The notes under the pieces: model-generated
Told to the model about the DNA's origin: nothing
The model's database searches: none
What the model saw: only the letters and a program-made list of their open reading frames with translations
In this document: one piece after another, positions 29,129 through 37,921 of the stretch
Layout of the letters: each line of letters opens with the position of its first letter
Position numbering within the stretch: the stretch's first letter is position 1
Source of the DNA: Streptomyces chrestomyceticus JCM 4735
Lineage (GTDB): Bacteria > Actinomycetota > Actinomycetes > Streptomycetales > Streptomycetaceae
Length of the DNA: 64,000 nt
Assembly (NCBI RefSeq): GCF_003865135.1
Contig: NZ_BHZC01000001.1
Location: forward strand, 5,084,001 to 5,148,000
Direction: 5' to 3'
Position numbers and translations under genes: made by a program

Positions 29129-30322
29129 ATGACGTACACCGAAGTGCCCGGCGCGAAGGTTCCGATCCGGATGTGGACGGACCCGTCCACGGTCGAGGGC
29201 GCGGCCATGCAGCAACTGCGCAACGTGGCCACCCTGCCATGGATCAAGGGCCTGGCCGTGATGCCGGACGTGCATTACGGCAAGGGTGCGACGGTCGGCT
29301 CGGTGATCGCCATGCACGGGGCGGTCTGCCCGGCGGCCGTCGGTGTCGACATCGGCTGCGGCATGAGCGCCGTGAAGACCTCGCTCACCGCCGACGACCT
29401 CCCCGGCGACCTCTCCCGCCTCCGCTCCAAGATCGAGGAGGCCATCCCGGTCGGGCGGGCCATGCACGACGAGCCGGTGCACCCGGGCCGGCTGCACGGC
29501 CTGGCGACCAGCGGCTGGGACGACTTCTGGAGCCGCTTCGGCGGGGTGGCGGAAGCGGTCAGGTTCCGTGAGGAGCGGGCCGTCAAGCAGATGGGGTCGC
29601 TCGGCGGCGGCAACCACTTCATCGAGTTCTGCCTCGACGAGACCGGCGCGGTGTGGCTGATGCTGCACTCCGGCTCCCGCAACATCGGCAAGGAGCTGGC
29701 CGACTTCCACATCGGCCAGGCGCAGAAGCTGCCGCACAACCAGGGGCTGGTCGACCGCGACCTCGCCGTCTTCGTCGCGGACACCCCGCAGATGGCGGCG
29801 TACCGCAACGACCTCTTCTGGGCGCAGGAGTACGCCCGGCACAACCGCGCGATCATGATGGCGCTCTTCCAGGACGTGGTCCGCAAGGAGTTCAAGAAGG
29901 CGAAGCCAACGTTCGAGCCGGTGATCTCCTGTCACCACAACTACGTGGCGGAGGAGCGGTACGACGGGATGGACCTGCTGGTGACGCGCAAGGGCGCGAT
30001 CCGCGCCGGGAGCGGTGACTACGGCATCATCCCCGGCTCGATGGGCACCGGCTCGTACATCGTCAAGGGCCTCGGTAACCCGGCGTCCTTCAACTCCGCC
30101 TCGCACGGCGCGGGCCGGAAGATGAGCCGCAACGCCGCGAAGAAGCGTTTCTCGACGCAGGACCTGGAGGAGCAGACGCGGGGCGTGGAGTGCCGCAAGG
30201 ACTCCGGCGTCGTGGACGAGATCCCGGGCGCGTACAAGCCGATCGAGAAGGTCATCGACCAGCAGCGGGACCTGGTGGAGGTCGTGGCCAAGCTCAAGCA
30301 GGTGGTGTGTGTGAAGGGGTGA
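29129..30322 (+). CDS. rtcB: RtcB family RNA-splicing ligase
   Basis: Joins 2',3'-cyclic phosphate (or 3'-phosphate) and 5'-OH RNA ends using GTP and Mn2+. The 397-residue protein has the metal residues Asp and Cys in GVDIGCGMSAV, the GGGNHFIE motif, His residues in MLHSGSRNIG and VISCHHNYV, and the guanylylated histidine in SASHGAGRKMSR. ATG 29129 is used; the frame is open upstream but lacks coding signal. No rtcA or rtcR is adjacent. An AT-rich patch (about 29090-29112) just upstream may hold the promoter. Confidence 0.95.
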   Translation: MTYTEVPGAKVPIRMWTDPSTVEGAAMQQLRNVATLPWIKGLAVMPDVHYGKGATVGSVIAMHGAVCPAAVGVDIGCGMSAVKTSLTADDLPGDLSRLRSKIEEAIPVGRAMHDEPVHPGRLHGLATSGWDDFWSRFGGVAEAVRFREERAVKQMGSLGGGNHFIEFCLDETGAVWLMLHSGSRNIGKELADFHIGQAQKLPHNQGLVDRDLAVFVADTPQMAAYRNDLFWAQEYARHNRAIMMALFQDVVRKEFKKAKPTFEPVISCHHNYVAEERYDGMDLLVTRKGAIRAGSGDYGIIPGSMGTGSYIVKGLGNPASFNSASHGAGRKMSRNAAKKRFSTQDLEEQTRGVECRKDSGVVDEIPGAYKPIEKVIDQQRDLVEVVAKLKQVVCVKG

Positions 30323-30335
30323 GGGCCCCGTGGGT

Positions 30336-30375
30336 GAGGGCCCCGGGCCGGCTTTTCCGCCGGTCCGGGGCCCTC
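30336..30375 (+). terminator. Terminator after rtcB
   Basis: A 17-bp stem (30336-30352 with 30359-30375, one G-T pair) with loop TTTTCC. It lies between the convergent rtcB and RNHCP genes. Confidence 0.8.
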
Positions 30376-30404
30376 GCCATTGCCTGTGCGGGTGTCCTGG
30401 CCGC

Positions 30405-30821
30405 TTACAGCGAGATCAGCGCCCGTACGGGCATCCTGGTGTCGGCCAGCGGCCGGACGGCCAGCCGTACCAGGGCCAGGGCGTTGTCGTCCCCCGCGGT
30501 GCGGTTGGTGCTCAGCTCACCGCAGGCCAGGCACTGGTGGACCAGCAGCCACTCCCCGTCCTGCCGGGCGGCCAGGCACAGCGCCCGCATCCGGCCGCCG
30601 CAGTCCGCGGCCCGGTCGCCCGGAATCTTGCGGTCCACGTGGCGGCTGGCCAGGCAGTGCGGGCAGTGGTTGCGGTGGGCGGTGCCCGGTGCGGCCAGCG
30701 GGACCTCCAGGCGGCAGCCGACACAGCGGAAGGTGTCGCCGGACGCGCCGCCCGGCCCGTGGAGGACGTCCTTGGGCCGCTGGGCGCGGCGCTGCTGCTT
30801 GGGTGTACGGCGTCGTGGCAC
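30405..30821 (-). CDS. RNHCP zinc-ribbon protein, copy 1
   Basis: A 138-residue protein with FRCVGCRLEV, RNHCPHCLASRHVD and HQCLACGELSTNR, making two or three CxxC knuckles around the RNHCP signature. This suggests zinc binding. A basic N-terminus (MPRRRTPKQQRRAQR) hints at nucleic acid binding. GTG 30821 has GGGGAG 10 bases upstream. It lies 18 bp downstream of its paralogue and is surely co-transcribed. Function unknown. Confidence 0.85.
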   Translation of the reverse strand: MPRRRTPKQQRRAQRPKDVLHGPGGASGDTFRCVGCRLEVPLAAPGTAHRNHCPHCLASRHVDRKIPGDRAADCGGRMRALCLAARQDGEWLLVHQCLACGELSTNRTAGDDNALALVRLAVRPLADTRMPVRALISL

Positions 30822-30839
30822 GGTTTCGTCACTCCCCGC

Positions 30840-31223
30840 TCACAGGTCGCCGAACGCTTCGAGCGGGAACGGCGGATGGGCCAGCGGCCGGACCGCCATC
30901 CGCATCAGGATGAGCTGGTTGTCGTCCGGGGAGACCGGATTGGACGTCAGCTCGTCGCAGCGGGTGCACCGGTGGATCACCATCCAGTCGTCGGTGCGCA
31001 GCACCGCGATGGCGATGGGCGACATCCGGCCCCGGCAGGCGGACGGGCCGCCCTCGGCCGCGTCCCGGACGTGCTGGGAGTGCAGGCAGCTCGGGCAGTG
31101 GTTGCGGCGGCTGCCGCCGGGGTCGAGGGTGGTGACGGTCAGCCCGCACCGGACGCAGGTGAAGGTGTCGGTGCGCGGCAGCGGGTTCGGACGGTTCGAG
31201 CTCTTGGGGCTGTTGGACAGCAC
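30840..31223 (-). CDS. RNHCP zinc-ribbon protein, copy 2
   Basis: A 127-residue paralogue of the downstream gene: FTCVRCGLTV, RRNHCPSCLHSQHVRD, CRGRMSPIAI and HRCTRCDELTSN. The cysteine pattern is conserved between copies while the ends differ. GTG 31223 follows AAGGAG with a 7-base gap. As first gene of the pair it should carry the promoter, but no clear -10/-35 was found in the 376 bp upstream. Confidence 0.85.
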   Translation of the reverse strand: MLSNSPKSSNRPNPLPRTDTFTCVRCGLTVTTLDPGGSRRNHCPSCLHSQHVRDAAEGGPSACRGRMSPIAIAVLRTDDWMVIHRCTRCDELTSNPVSPDDNQLILMRMAVRPLAHPPFPLEAFGDL

Positions 31224-31556
31224 TCGGGTACTCCTTGCCGGAAAGCGTGAAAGGGCAGCGGGAGCAGGCCGAGCGGCCTCGGTCGTACGGGCAGGGGCGG
31301 CACCGCGCGCAGGCGGGTGCGGCCGGGCCGGTGCGGCGGACGGCGGCCGTCGGACGGTGAACGTCAGCGGCGGGGTGCGTCCGCGCGGTGATGAGGCGCG
31401 CTCAGCGCCGGCCGGGGCATAGACACTGCTTTCCAGGGCGAGGCCCGAGAGAGGGGACGCGTGCGGGTAGGCGCACGCGCGCCGACGCGCAGGTGCGCCG
31501 GCTCAGGAAACGGTACGGGCGGGGGCGGCAGCGGCGCCAACGGTTTTCCGGGGGCG
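31224..31556. other. Intergenic stretch with no recognised gene
   Basis: GC-rich DNA between the RNHCP pair and the SDR terminator. Open frames here have no ribosome site or family resemblance. It must hold the RNHCP promoter, which was not located. Confidence 0.5.
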
Positions 31557-31590
31557 GCGCCCTGGGCCCCGGCTCCCGGGCCCAGGGCGC
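31557..31590 (-). terminator. Terminator of the SDR gene
   Basis: GCGCCCTGGGCCC (31557-31569) pairs with GGGCCCAGGGCGC (31578-31590) across 8 bp, 10 bp beyond the SDR stop. Confidence 0.7.
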
Positions 31591-31599
31591 GCGCCGGCC

Positions 31600-32388
31600 T
31601 CACGCCGTGCGGTGCACCTTGGTGTTGGACGCCTGGGCACGCGGGCGGACGACCAGGAGGTCGATGTTGACGTGGGCCGGGCGGGTGACGGCCCAGCCGA
31701 TGGTGTCGGCGACGTCGTCGGCGGTCAGGGGCTCGGCCACGCCCGCGTACACCTTGGCGGCCTTGGCGGTGTCGCCGCGGAAGCGGGTGGTGGCGAACTC
31801 GTCGGTCTTGACCATGCCGGGGGCGATCTCGATGACGCGGACGGGCTCGCCGCACAGCTCCAGCCGGAGCGTCTCGGCGATGACGTGCGCGCCGTGCTTG
31901 GCGGCGACATAGCCGCCGCCGCCCTCGTAGGTGCCGTGTCCTGCGGTGGAGGAGACGACCACGACCGTGCCGTCCCCGGAGGCGGTCAGGGCGGGCAGCA
32001 GGGCCTGGGTGACGTGGAGGACGCCGAGGACGTTGACCTCGTACATGGTGCGCCAGTCGGCCGGGTCGCCGGTGGCCACGGGGTCGGCGCCCAGCGCCCC
32101 GCCGGCGTTGTTGACCAGCACGTCCACCGAGTCGTGGTGCTCCCGGAGGTGCGCGGCGAAGGCGTCCACCGCGGCGCGGTCGGTGACGTCGAGCCGGTGC
32201 GCCTCGGCGTCCGGCAGCTCGGCGGCCAGCGCCTCGATGCGGTCGGTGCGGCGGGCGGCGAGGACGACGCGGTAGCCCTCGGCGGCCAGCCGGCGGGCGG
32301 TCGCGGCGCCGATGCCGCTGCTGGCTCCGGTGACGACGGCGGTACGGGTACGGGGGCGGTCGGCGGGCGCGTCGGGTACGGCGGTCAT
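31600..32388 (-). CDS. Short-chain dehydrogenase/reductase
   Basis: A 262-residue classical SDR: TGASSGIG cofactor loop, NNAG, catalytic Ser in VVVSSTAGHG and YxxxK in YVAAK. The pattern (VKTDEFATTRFRGD in the substrate loop) resembles the YdfG/NADP-dependent serine or 3-hydroxy acid dehydrogenase group. Arg after the first strand (AARRTDR) favours NADP. No pathway neighbour is seen. Confidence 0.92.
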   Translation of the reverse strand: MTAVPDAPADRPRTRTAVVTGASSGIGAATARRLAAEGYRVVLAARRTDRIEALAAELPDAEAHRLDVTDRAAVDAFAAHLREHHDSVDVLVNNAGGALGADPVATGDPADWRTMYEVNVLGVLHVTQALLPALTASGDGTVVVVSSTAGHGTYEGGGGYVAAKHGAHVIAETLRLELCGEPVRVIEIAPGMVKTDEFATTRFRGDTAKAAKVYAGVAEPLTADDVADTIGWAVTRPAHVNIDLLVVRPRAQASNTKVHRTA

Positions 32389-32449
32389 GCGGCGGGCTCC
32401 TCGGGCGCTGCGGGCGTCGGTCGTGGTGCCTACGCAGGATAGGCGCGGG

Positions 32450-32785
32450 TCAGCGGCCCCTGGGCGCGTACATGATCACAGCCATGCCGGCCAGGCAGAT
32501 CAGGGCGCCGGCCACGTCCCAGCGGTCCGGGCGGTAGCCGTCGGCGACCATGCCCCAGGCCAGCGAGCCCGCGACGAAGACACCGCCGTACGCGGCGAGG
32601 ATGCGGCCGAAGTCGGCGTCCGGCTGGAGCGTGGCGACGAAGCCGTACACGCCGAGGGCGAGCACGCCCGCGCCGATCCAGACCCAGCCCCGATGTTCGC
32701 GCACGCCCTGCCAGACGAGCCAGGCGCCGCCGATCTCGAAGAGGGCGGCGAGGGCGAAGAGAGCGATGGAGCGGGCGATGAGCAT
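32450..32785 (-). CDS. YnfA/UPF0060 family small membrane protein
   Basis: A 111-residue protein with four hydrophobic helices. Family features are [19 protein letters not shown] and [25 protein letters not shown], matching YnfA, which is structurally like small multidrug resistance proteins. ATG 32785 is used; the upstream open frame is spurious. It is divergent from the ATPase gene by 54 bp. Confidence 0.92.
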   Translation of the reverse strand: MLIARSIALFALAALFEIGGAWLVWQGVREHRGWVWIGAGVLALGVYGFVATLQPDADFGRILAAYGGVFVAGSLAWGMVADGYRPDRWDVAGALICLAGMAVIMYAPRGR

Positions 32786-32839
32786 GGGGCCAGCGTAAGG
32801 ACGGGGGTGATTGTCAGTGGTGTGTGAGAGCTTCGAGAC

Positions 32840-33568
32840 ATGCTCATCGAACGCGCGTACGTGGATCGCTCCGAGGAAGCGAGGGCGGCGGCCGGGGACG
32901 ACTGGCCCTGGACGGTTCCGTGCGTGCGCCGGTTGGCCGCGGACGGGCTGAAGTTCCGCGCGCCGGTCACCTTTCTCGTGGGGGAGAACGGCTCGGGCAA
33001 GTCCACGCTGGCCGAGGCCCTGGCGGAGGGCTTCGGGCTCGACTCGTACGGCGGCTCGGCCGGTTACAAGTACGCCAGTTCGCGCGAGCCGTCCGTGCTG
33101 GGCCAGGCCATCCGCTTCGACGCGACGCCGGCGGGCCGCCGGATGGTCCGCGGGCCGCGCACGCGCCGGCGCGGCTTCTTCCTGCGGGCCGAGACGGCCT
33201 TCGACATGCTCGGCCGGGCGCGGCTGTCGGGGGTGCCGGACGAGATGAGTCACGGCGAGGGGTTCCTGATGGCGATCCGGGAGAAGTTCCGGCGGCCGGG
33301 GCTCTACGTGCTGGACGAGCCGGAGGCCGCGCTGTCGTTCTCCTCCTGCCTGGAACTGCTCGCGGTACTGCACGCGTTGGGCCGCGGCGGCGCCCAGGTC
33401 GTCTGCGCCACCCATTCTCCGCTGCTCACGGCCCTGCCCGGCGCGGAGATAGTCGAGGTCGGTGAGCACGGCATGCGGTCGGTGGAGTGGGACGAGCTGG
33501 CCCTCGTCGACCACTGGCGGCGCTATCTCACCGACCCTCGGGCGTATCTGCGGCACATCATCGACTGA
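32840..33568 (+). CDS. Predicted ATPase of the ABC/AAA_21 class
   Basis: A 242-residue soluble ATPase. It has Walker [11 protein letters not shown], the Q-loop region, the signature-like MSHGEGF, Walker [14 protein letters not shown] and the H-switch CATHSPLL. It has no membrane or transport partner nearby, matching the stand-alone predicted ATPases of COG3910 type. The cellular role is unknown. ATG 32840 has only a weak ribosome site. Confidence 0.88.
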   Translation: MLIERAYVDRSEEARAAAGDDWPWTVPCVRRLAADGLKFRAPVTFLVGENGSGKSTLAEALAEGFGLDSYGGSAGYKYASSREPSVLGQAIRFDATPAGRRMVRGPRTRRRGFFLRAETAFDMLGRARLSGVPDEMSHGEGFLMAIREKFRRPGLYVLDEPEAALSFSSCLELLAVLHALGRGGAQVVCATHSPLLTALPGAEIVEVGEHGMRSVEWDELALVDHWRRYLTDPRAYLRHIID

Positions 33569-33569
33569 G

Positions 33570-33632
33570 CCGGGAGCGGTGCCGGGGAGCGGTGCCCTGG
33601 AACGGTGTCCGGAGCGTTGTCCGGAAGCGGGG
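33570..33632. repeat. Imperfect tandem repeat after the ATPase gene
   Basis: Five imperfect 12-14 bp units around CCGGGAGCGGTG/CCGGAGCGTTG follow the ATPase stop. Confidence 0.45.
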
Positions 33633-33731
33633 ATTGACGGGGAAGGGGGCCGGTCCGGCGGGCGCCGCTGCGTGAACGGCGAACCACTGGCCAAAAACCG
33701 TACGGGGCGTCACATGCCCTGGCCGGGCCCC

Positions 33732-33760
33732 TTGTCAGGCGGCAGAGGCGTCCCTAGATT
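33732..33760 (+). promoter_or_regulatory. Vegetative-type promoter in a 520-bp gap
   Basis: TTGTCA (33732-33737), a 17-bp spacer and TAGATT (33755-33760) are a good match to the actinomycete housekeeping consensus. No convincing gene follows on this strand: the frame from ATG 33798 runs antisense into the monooxygenase gene. The rest of 33569-34088 shows nothing further. Confidence 0.4.
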
Positions 33761-34088
33761 CCCCTTCTACCGGGGGGTACGACGCTGACGACAACGGATG
33801 ACCGCCTCGCATTCCGTGCGGTGTGTCCGGGTGCGCGCCGACGCGCCCGGCCCGCCCCGCGTCTTCGGGGACCGGTCTCACCTTCCATCGCGCGCGACCG
33901 CACGGACTTCGGTGGCGGGCGGCGGGTACCGGGCAGTTGCGGGATCCGGTCCGGCCGTCAGGCCCGGCGAGCGTCCGTCCGCCCGGCCCGGGGACGGCCG
34001 GGCGTCCGGGCGGCGCGGGCCCGTTCCCCGTTCATGGCCGGGGGACGGGTCCGCGCGGGGCCGCACCGGATGCGGCACGGTGTGCCGG

Positions 34089-35714
34089 TCAGGCCGGGAC
34101 CGCGGTGCGGGTCGCGGCCCGCACCGGGCCGGTCCAGCGGTCGAGGGCGCCGCGCAGCGACGCGGCGCGTACGTCCGGGTCGGCGGCGTCGGTGGCCCAG
34201 GCGATGTAGCCGTCGGGGCGTACGAGGAGCGCGGTGTGCCGGTCACCGGCCCAGGACGCCCGTACGAGACGGGCGGCGGCGGAACCGCCCTCCGCCGCGG
34301 CCCCGTCCTGCGGCGCCCCGGTGTCCGGCAGCGCTTCGGCCCTCGGCAGCCCTTCGGTCCCCGGCAGTTCCTCGTCCCGCGGTACGACGAGGACGAACGC
34401 GCCGCCGCGCAGCGCCTCGTACAGCCGGGTGCCGCCCGCCAGCCGCAGGTCGGGGACCCGCTTGCCGGTGAGCGGATGGGCGCCGCGCTCGGCCGGGTAG
34501 GAGATGCCGACCCCGCTGACCTGTGCCAGTGCCCGGTCCGCCAGCAGTGGCGTCACGTTCAGCAGCCCGGCGACCGACGCGCGCAGCGCCCGCGCCGGCG
34601 CGCTGCGCAGTTGCGCCGCCCGGATGAGCGTGCCGCTGCTGCGCAGCACCGTCTTCCCCACCGGGTGGCGCTCGGCGTCGTAACTGTCCAGCAGGCTGTC
34701 GGGTGCGTCGCCGTGCAGTACGGCGGCCAGCTTCCAACTGAGGTTGGCCGCGTCCTGGAGCCCGGTGTTCATGCCCTGGCCGCCGGCCGGGGAGTGGACG
34801 TGCGCGGCGTCGCCCGCGAGGAAGGCGCGGCCGACGCGGTAGCGGGGCACCTGGCGCTCGTCGCTGTGGAAGCGCGAGGTCCAGCGCACCTCGCTCATCC
34901 CGTAGTCGGTGCCGAGGGCGAGGCGCAGGTAGCCGCGGACCTCTTCGGCGCCGACGGGGACGTCCTCGGGGATCTGGCGGCGGCGGTCCCAGCCGACGAC
35001 GCGGTACCAGCCGTCGCCGAAGTTGGCCACGACCGCGATGGCGTCGCCGTTGGCGTTGCCGACCAACGGAAGGTCGGGCTGCTCGTCGAGCCGTACGTCG
35101 GCGAGGACGACGGAGCTGACCACGGCGCGGCCGGGGAAGGGCAGGCCGAGTGCCTCCCGGACGGTGCTGCGCACGCCGTCCGTGCCGACCAGGTAGGACG
35201 CGCGGTACGCCGTGGCCGTCCCGTCCTCCTCCGTCACGCGGGCCTGGATGCCGTGGGCGTCCTGGTCCAGGCCGGTCACCCGGGCCCCGTACCGAAAGGT
35301 GACGCCGGCCTTCTGCGCGCGCCGCTCCAGCAGCCGTTCGACCTCGTACTGCGGAGTGATCAGTACGAACGGGAAACGGGAGGGCAGCCGGTCCGGCTTC
35401 AGGACGACGCCGCCGAAGAGCCGCATGGTCCGCAGCGCGTGGCCGCCCGCCACCAGTTCGTCGGCGAGGCCGCGCGCGTCGAGCTGTTCGAGGCTGCGGG
35501 CGTGCACCGCCATCGCGCGGGTCAGGTTGCTGAGGCCGGGGGCGCGCCGCTCCAGCAGGGTGACGCGCAGGCCGGCGACGGCGAGGTCCCCGGCGAGCAG
35601 CAGCCCGGTGGGGCCGGCGCCGACCACGAGGACGTCGGCGGGCGCGCCGGTGCGGACGGTGGTCGTGGGGTGTGTGGGGTTCGGGTCGTCGGTGGTGCCG
35701 GGATCGCGGGACAT
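34089..35714 (-). CDS. FAD-dependent aromatic monooxygenase
   Basis: A 541-residue group A flavin hydroxylase (PheA/TfdB or rifampicin-monooxygenase-like). FAD motifs are GxGxxG in DVLVVGAGPTGLLLAG, the DG motif in LVGTDGVRSTVREALG, and the GD motif in AFLAGDAAHVHSPAGGQG. A C-terminal thioredoxin-like domain is in the last 150 or so residues. ATG 35714 is chosen because GGAGG lies 7 bases upstream and the alternative 35735 falls inside the operator array. It is divergent from, and likely repressed by, the TetR gene. The substrate may be an antibiotic or aromatic compound. Confidence 0.92.
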   Translation of the reverse strand: MSRDPGTTDDPNPTHPTTTVRTGAPADVLVVGAGPTGLLLAGDLAVAGLRVTLLERRAPGLSNLTRAMAVHARSLEQLDARGLADELVAGGHALRTMRLFGGVVLKPDRLPSRFPFVLITPQYEVERLLERRAQKAGVTFRYGARVTGLDQDAHGIQARVTEEDGTATAYRASYLVGTDGVRSTVREALGLPFPGRAVVSSVVLADVRLDEQPDLPLVGNANGDAIAVVANFGDGWYRVVGWDRRRQIPEDVPVGAEEVRGYLRLALGTDYGMSEVRWTSRFHSDERQVPRYRVGRAFLAGDAAHVHSPAGGQGMNTGLQDAANLSWKLAAVLHGDAPDSLLDSYDAERHPVGKTVLRSSGTLIRAAQLRSAPARALRASVAGLLNVTPLLADRALAQVSGVGISYPAERGAHPLTGKRVPDLRLAGGTRLYEALRGGAFVLVVPRDEELPGTEGLPRAEALPDTGAPQDGAAAEGGSAAARLVRASWAGDRHTALLVRPDGYIAWATDAADPDVRAASLRGALDRWTGPVRAATRTAVPA

Positions 35715-35728
35715 GGCCGCCTCCAATG

Positions 35729-35825
35729 CCAACACTTGTTTGCCAACGGTTGTTGGTCAACGCTTGTTGGCAACGATAGGGCCGGGTCGCTGGCCGGTCA
35801 ACAGTTGTTGGCCTACAGTCGTTGG
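35729..35825. promoter_or_regulatory. Five-copy 14-bp operator array between monooxygenase and TetR genes
   Basis: Units of form YCAAC-N4-GTTGG: CCAACACTTGTTTG (35729-35742), CCAACGGTTGTTGG (35743-35756) and TCAACGCTTGTTGG (35757-35770) abut each other. TCAACAGTTGTTGG (35798-35811) and CCTACAGTCGTTGG (35812-35825) abut each other and end one base before the TetR ATG. Each unit is a dyad. They most likely bind the TetR protein and control both genes. Confidence 0.8.
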
Positions 35826-35826
35826 C

Positions 35827-36429
35827 ATGGCTGAGACCGAATCCTCCCCGTCCGCACCGGACGCCGCGCCGGACCGCCCCCGTCGCTCCGACGCCACCCG
35901 TGCCGCGATCCTCGAAGCCGCCCGCGAGCGCTTCGCCGCCGACGGCTACGAACGCGCCACCATCCGGGCCGTCGCCCGGGACGCGGGCATCGACCCGTCG
36001 ATGGTCATGCGCTACTACGGCAACAAGGCGGGCCTGTTCGCGGCGGCCTCCGAGATCGACCTGAAGCTGCCCGACCTGACGTCGGTACCGCGCGACCAGC
36101 TCGGCGCCATGCTCGTACGGCACTTCCTCGACCGCTGGGAGCGCGACGAGACGCTGACCGCGATGGTGCGCGTCGCCGTCACCAACGAAGCGGGCGCCGA
36201 ACGGCTGCGCGGCGTCTTCGCCGAACAGATCAGACCGGCGCTCGCGGCGGTCTGCGCGGTCCCGGAGAAGGCCGAGTCCCGCGCGGCGCTGGTCGGCTCC
36301 CAGCTCGTGGGCATGGGCATGCTGCGGTACGTCCTGGTGCTGCCGCCCGCCGCCGCCCTCGGCCGCGAGGAGGTCGTGAGCTGGCTGGGGCCCACCATCC
36401 AGCACTATCTGACCGCCGAGCACCCGTAG
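35827..36429 (+). CDS. TetR family regulator of the divergent monooxygenase
   Basis: A 200-residue protein with the TetR HTH (TRAAILEAARERFAADGYERATIRAVARDAGI...MRYYGNKAGLFAAA) and a C-terminal ligand domain of the TetR_C type. ATG 35827 directly abuts the last 14-bp operator unit, so autorepression is likely. The gene may be leaderless or have a very short leader because no Shine-Dalgarno fits between the operator and ATG. Confidence 0.93.
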   Translation: MAETESSPSAPDAAPDRPRRSDATRAAILEAARERFAADGYERATIRAVARDAGIDPSMVMRYYGNKAGLFAAASEIDLKLPDLTSVPRDQLGAMLVRHFLDRWERDETLTAMVRVAVTNEAGAERLRGVFAEQIRPALAAVCAVPEKAESRAALVGSQLVGMGMLRYVLVLPPAAALGREEVVSWLGPTIQHYLTAEHP

Positions 36430-36584
36430 AGCCGGTGGCGTGATCCGGCCGGAGACCTGCCCCGACCTGCCCATGACGCGCCAGGCTTCCGTGATCCCCG
36501 GACGAGGCGGCACCGCCGTTCTACGGTGGTGGCCGCACCAGCCGTACGTGCCGCCGTACCCGCAGAGGACCGGGAAGGAGACGC

Positions 36585-37088
36585 ATGGCCCGGCAACCGT
36601 CCGTGTCACCGTCGCCCCAGGAAATCGTCGAACTCTACGGACTGGAGCCGCTGCCCAGGGAGGGGGGCCGCTACCGGCAGACCTGGGCGGGGCCCGCACG
36701 CCCCGACGGGCGCCCGGAGGGCTCCGCGATCGTCGTCCTGCTCACCGCGGAACCCGACGGCCACAGCGCGCTCCACCGCCTGCCCACCGACGAGGTCTGG
36801 CACTTCTACCTCGGCGACCCGCTCGCGATGCTCCTGCTGGACCCGTCCGGCGGCACCCGGACGGTCGTCCTCGGGCCGGACGTGCTGGGCGGCCAGCACG
36901 TCCAGTTCACGGTGCCGGCCGGCACCTGGATGGCGGCCGAGGTCGCCGACGGCGGCGCCTGGTCGCTGTTCGGCTGCACCATGGCGCCCGGCTTCACCTT
37001 CGACGTGTACGAGCACGGGGACGCCGCCGAACTGGCCGCGCGCTATCCCCAGGAGGCGGCGCGCATCACCGCGCTGTCCCGCCCGTGA
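36585..37088 (+). CDS. Cupin-fold protein of the DUF985 type
   Basis: A 167-residue protein with HRLPTDEVWHFYLGDPLAMLLL and FTVPAGTWMAAEV, ending ...GFTFDVYE; this is a single cupin barrel with conserved His and Glu. AAGGAGA precedes ATG 36585. It overlaps the following SDR by GTGA. The enzymatic role of DUF985 proteins is unclear; epimerase-like or sugar binding has been suggested for relatives. Confidence 0.88.
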   Translation: MARQPSVSPSPQEIVELYGLEPLPREGGRYRQTWAGPARPDGRPEGSAIVVLLTAEPDGHSALHRLPTDEVWHFYLGDPLAMLLLDPSGGTRTVVLGPDVLGGQHVQFTVPAGTWMAAEVADGGAWSLFGCTMAPGFTFDVYEHGDAAELAARYPQEAARITALSRP

Positions 37089-37870
37089 GCGCGCCCGCCG
37101 GCAGCCCGCGGCTGCCCTCCCTCGCGGGCCAGGTGGCCCTGGTCACCGGTGCGGGCGGCGGCCTCGGCACCGGCATCGCGCTGCGCCTCGCCGAGGCGGG
37201 CGCCGCGGTCGTCGCCCACTACCGGACGAACGCCACCGCCGCCGAAGCACTCGTCTCGCACATTGAGGAGCAGGGCGGCAGCGCGCTTGCCGTACGGGCC
37301 GACCTGTCCGTCGAGGAGGAGTGCCACCAGTTGGTGCGTACGGCGGCGGAGTGGCGCGGCCGGCTCACCGCCCTGGTGAACAACGCGGGCGTGCAGCCCG
37401 TCCAGGACCTGGCCTCCATGAGCGTCGCCGACTGGCGCGCGGTCAACGACACCAACGTCCTGAGCGTCTTCGCCTGCACCCAGGCCGCCGCCGCGGTGAT
37501 GCGGGACGGCGGAGGCGGCTCTATCACCCACATCGCCTCCATCGAGGCGCACCAGCCCACCGCGGCCCACGCCCACTACTGCGCGTCCAAGGCGGCCGTC
37601 GTGATGCACGCGCGCACGGCCGCGCTGGAGTACGGGCCCGACGGCATCCGCGTCAACAGCGTCTCGCCGGGCCTGATCGACCGCGAGGGCCTGGCGGAGT
37701 CCTGGCCGGACGGCGTGCACCGCTACCGGCAGGCGGCACCGGCCGGCCGGCTCGGGCGCCCCGAGGACATCGGAGACGCCTGTGTCTTCCTCGCCTCACC
37801 GATGGCCGCATGGGTGACCGGGCACGACCTGGTGGTGGACGGCGGGGTGTCGGCCAGACCCACATGGTGA
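37085..37870 (+). CDS. SDR family oxidoreductase
   Basis: A 261-residue classical SDR: TGAGGGLGTGIA, NNAG, catalytic IASIEAHQP and YCASK, and the FLASPMAAWVTGHDLVVDGG C-terminus typical of FabG-like enzymes. GTG 37085 overlaps the cupin stop. The coupling to a cupin gene suggests a small pathway, not identified. Confidence 0.92.
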   Translation: MSAPAGSPRLPSLAGQVALVTGAGGGLGTGIALRLAEAGAAVVAHYRTNATAAEALVSHIEEQGGSALAVRADLSVEEECHQLVRTAAEWRGRLTALVNNAGVQPVQDLASMSVADWRAVNDTNVLSVFACTQAAAAVMRDGGGGSITHIASIEAHQPTAAHAHYCASKAAVVMHARTAALEYGPDGIRVNSVSPGLIDREGLAESWPDGVHRYRQAAPAGRLGRPEDIGDACVFLASPMAAWVTGHDLVVDGGVSARPTW

Positions 37871-37921
37871 CCGCTCACCCGACGCCCGCCCGTCCCGCAC
37901 CGCCCGCCCGGCCCCGGCGCC

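Noticed and set aside
33798..34200. Open frame following the promoter at 33732
   Set aside because: Weak third-base preference, Arg/Pro/Gly-rich product, and it continues antisense through the monooxygenase gene.
34960..35735. ATG 35735 as monooxygenase start
   Set aside because: It falls inside the first 14-bp operator unit; ATG 35714 has a good GGAGG.
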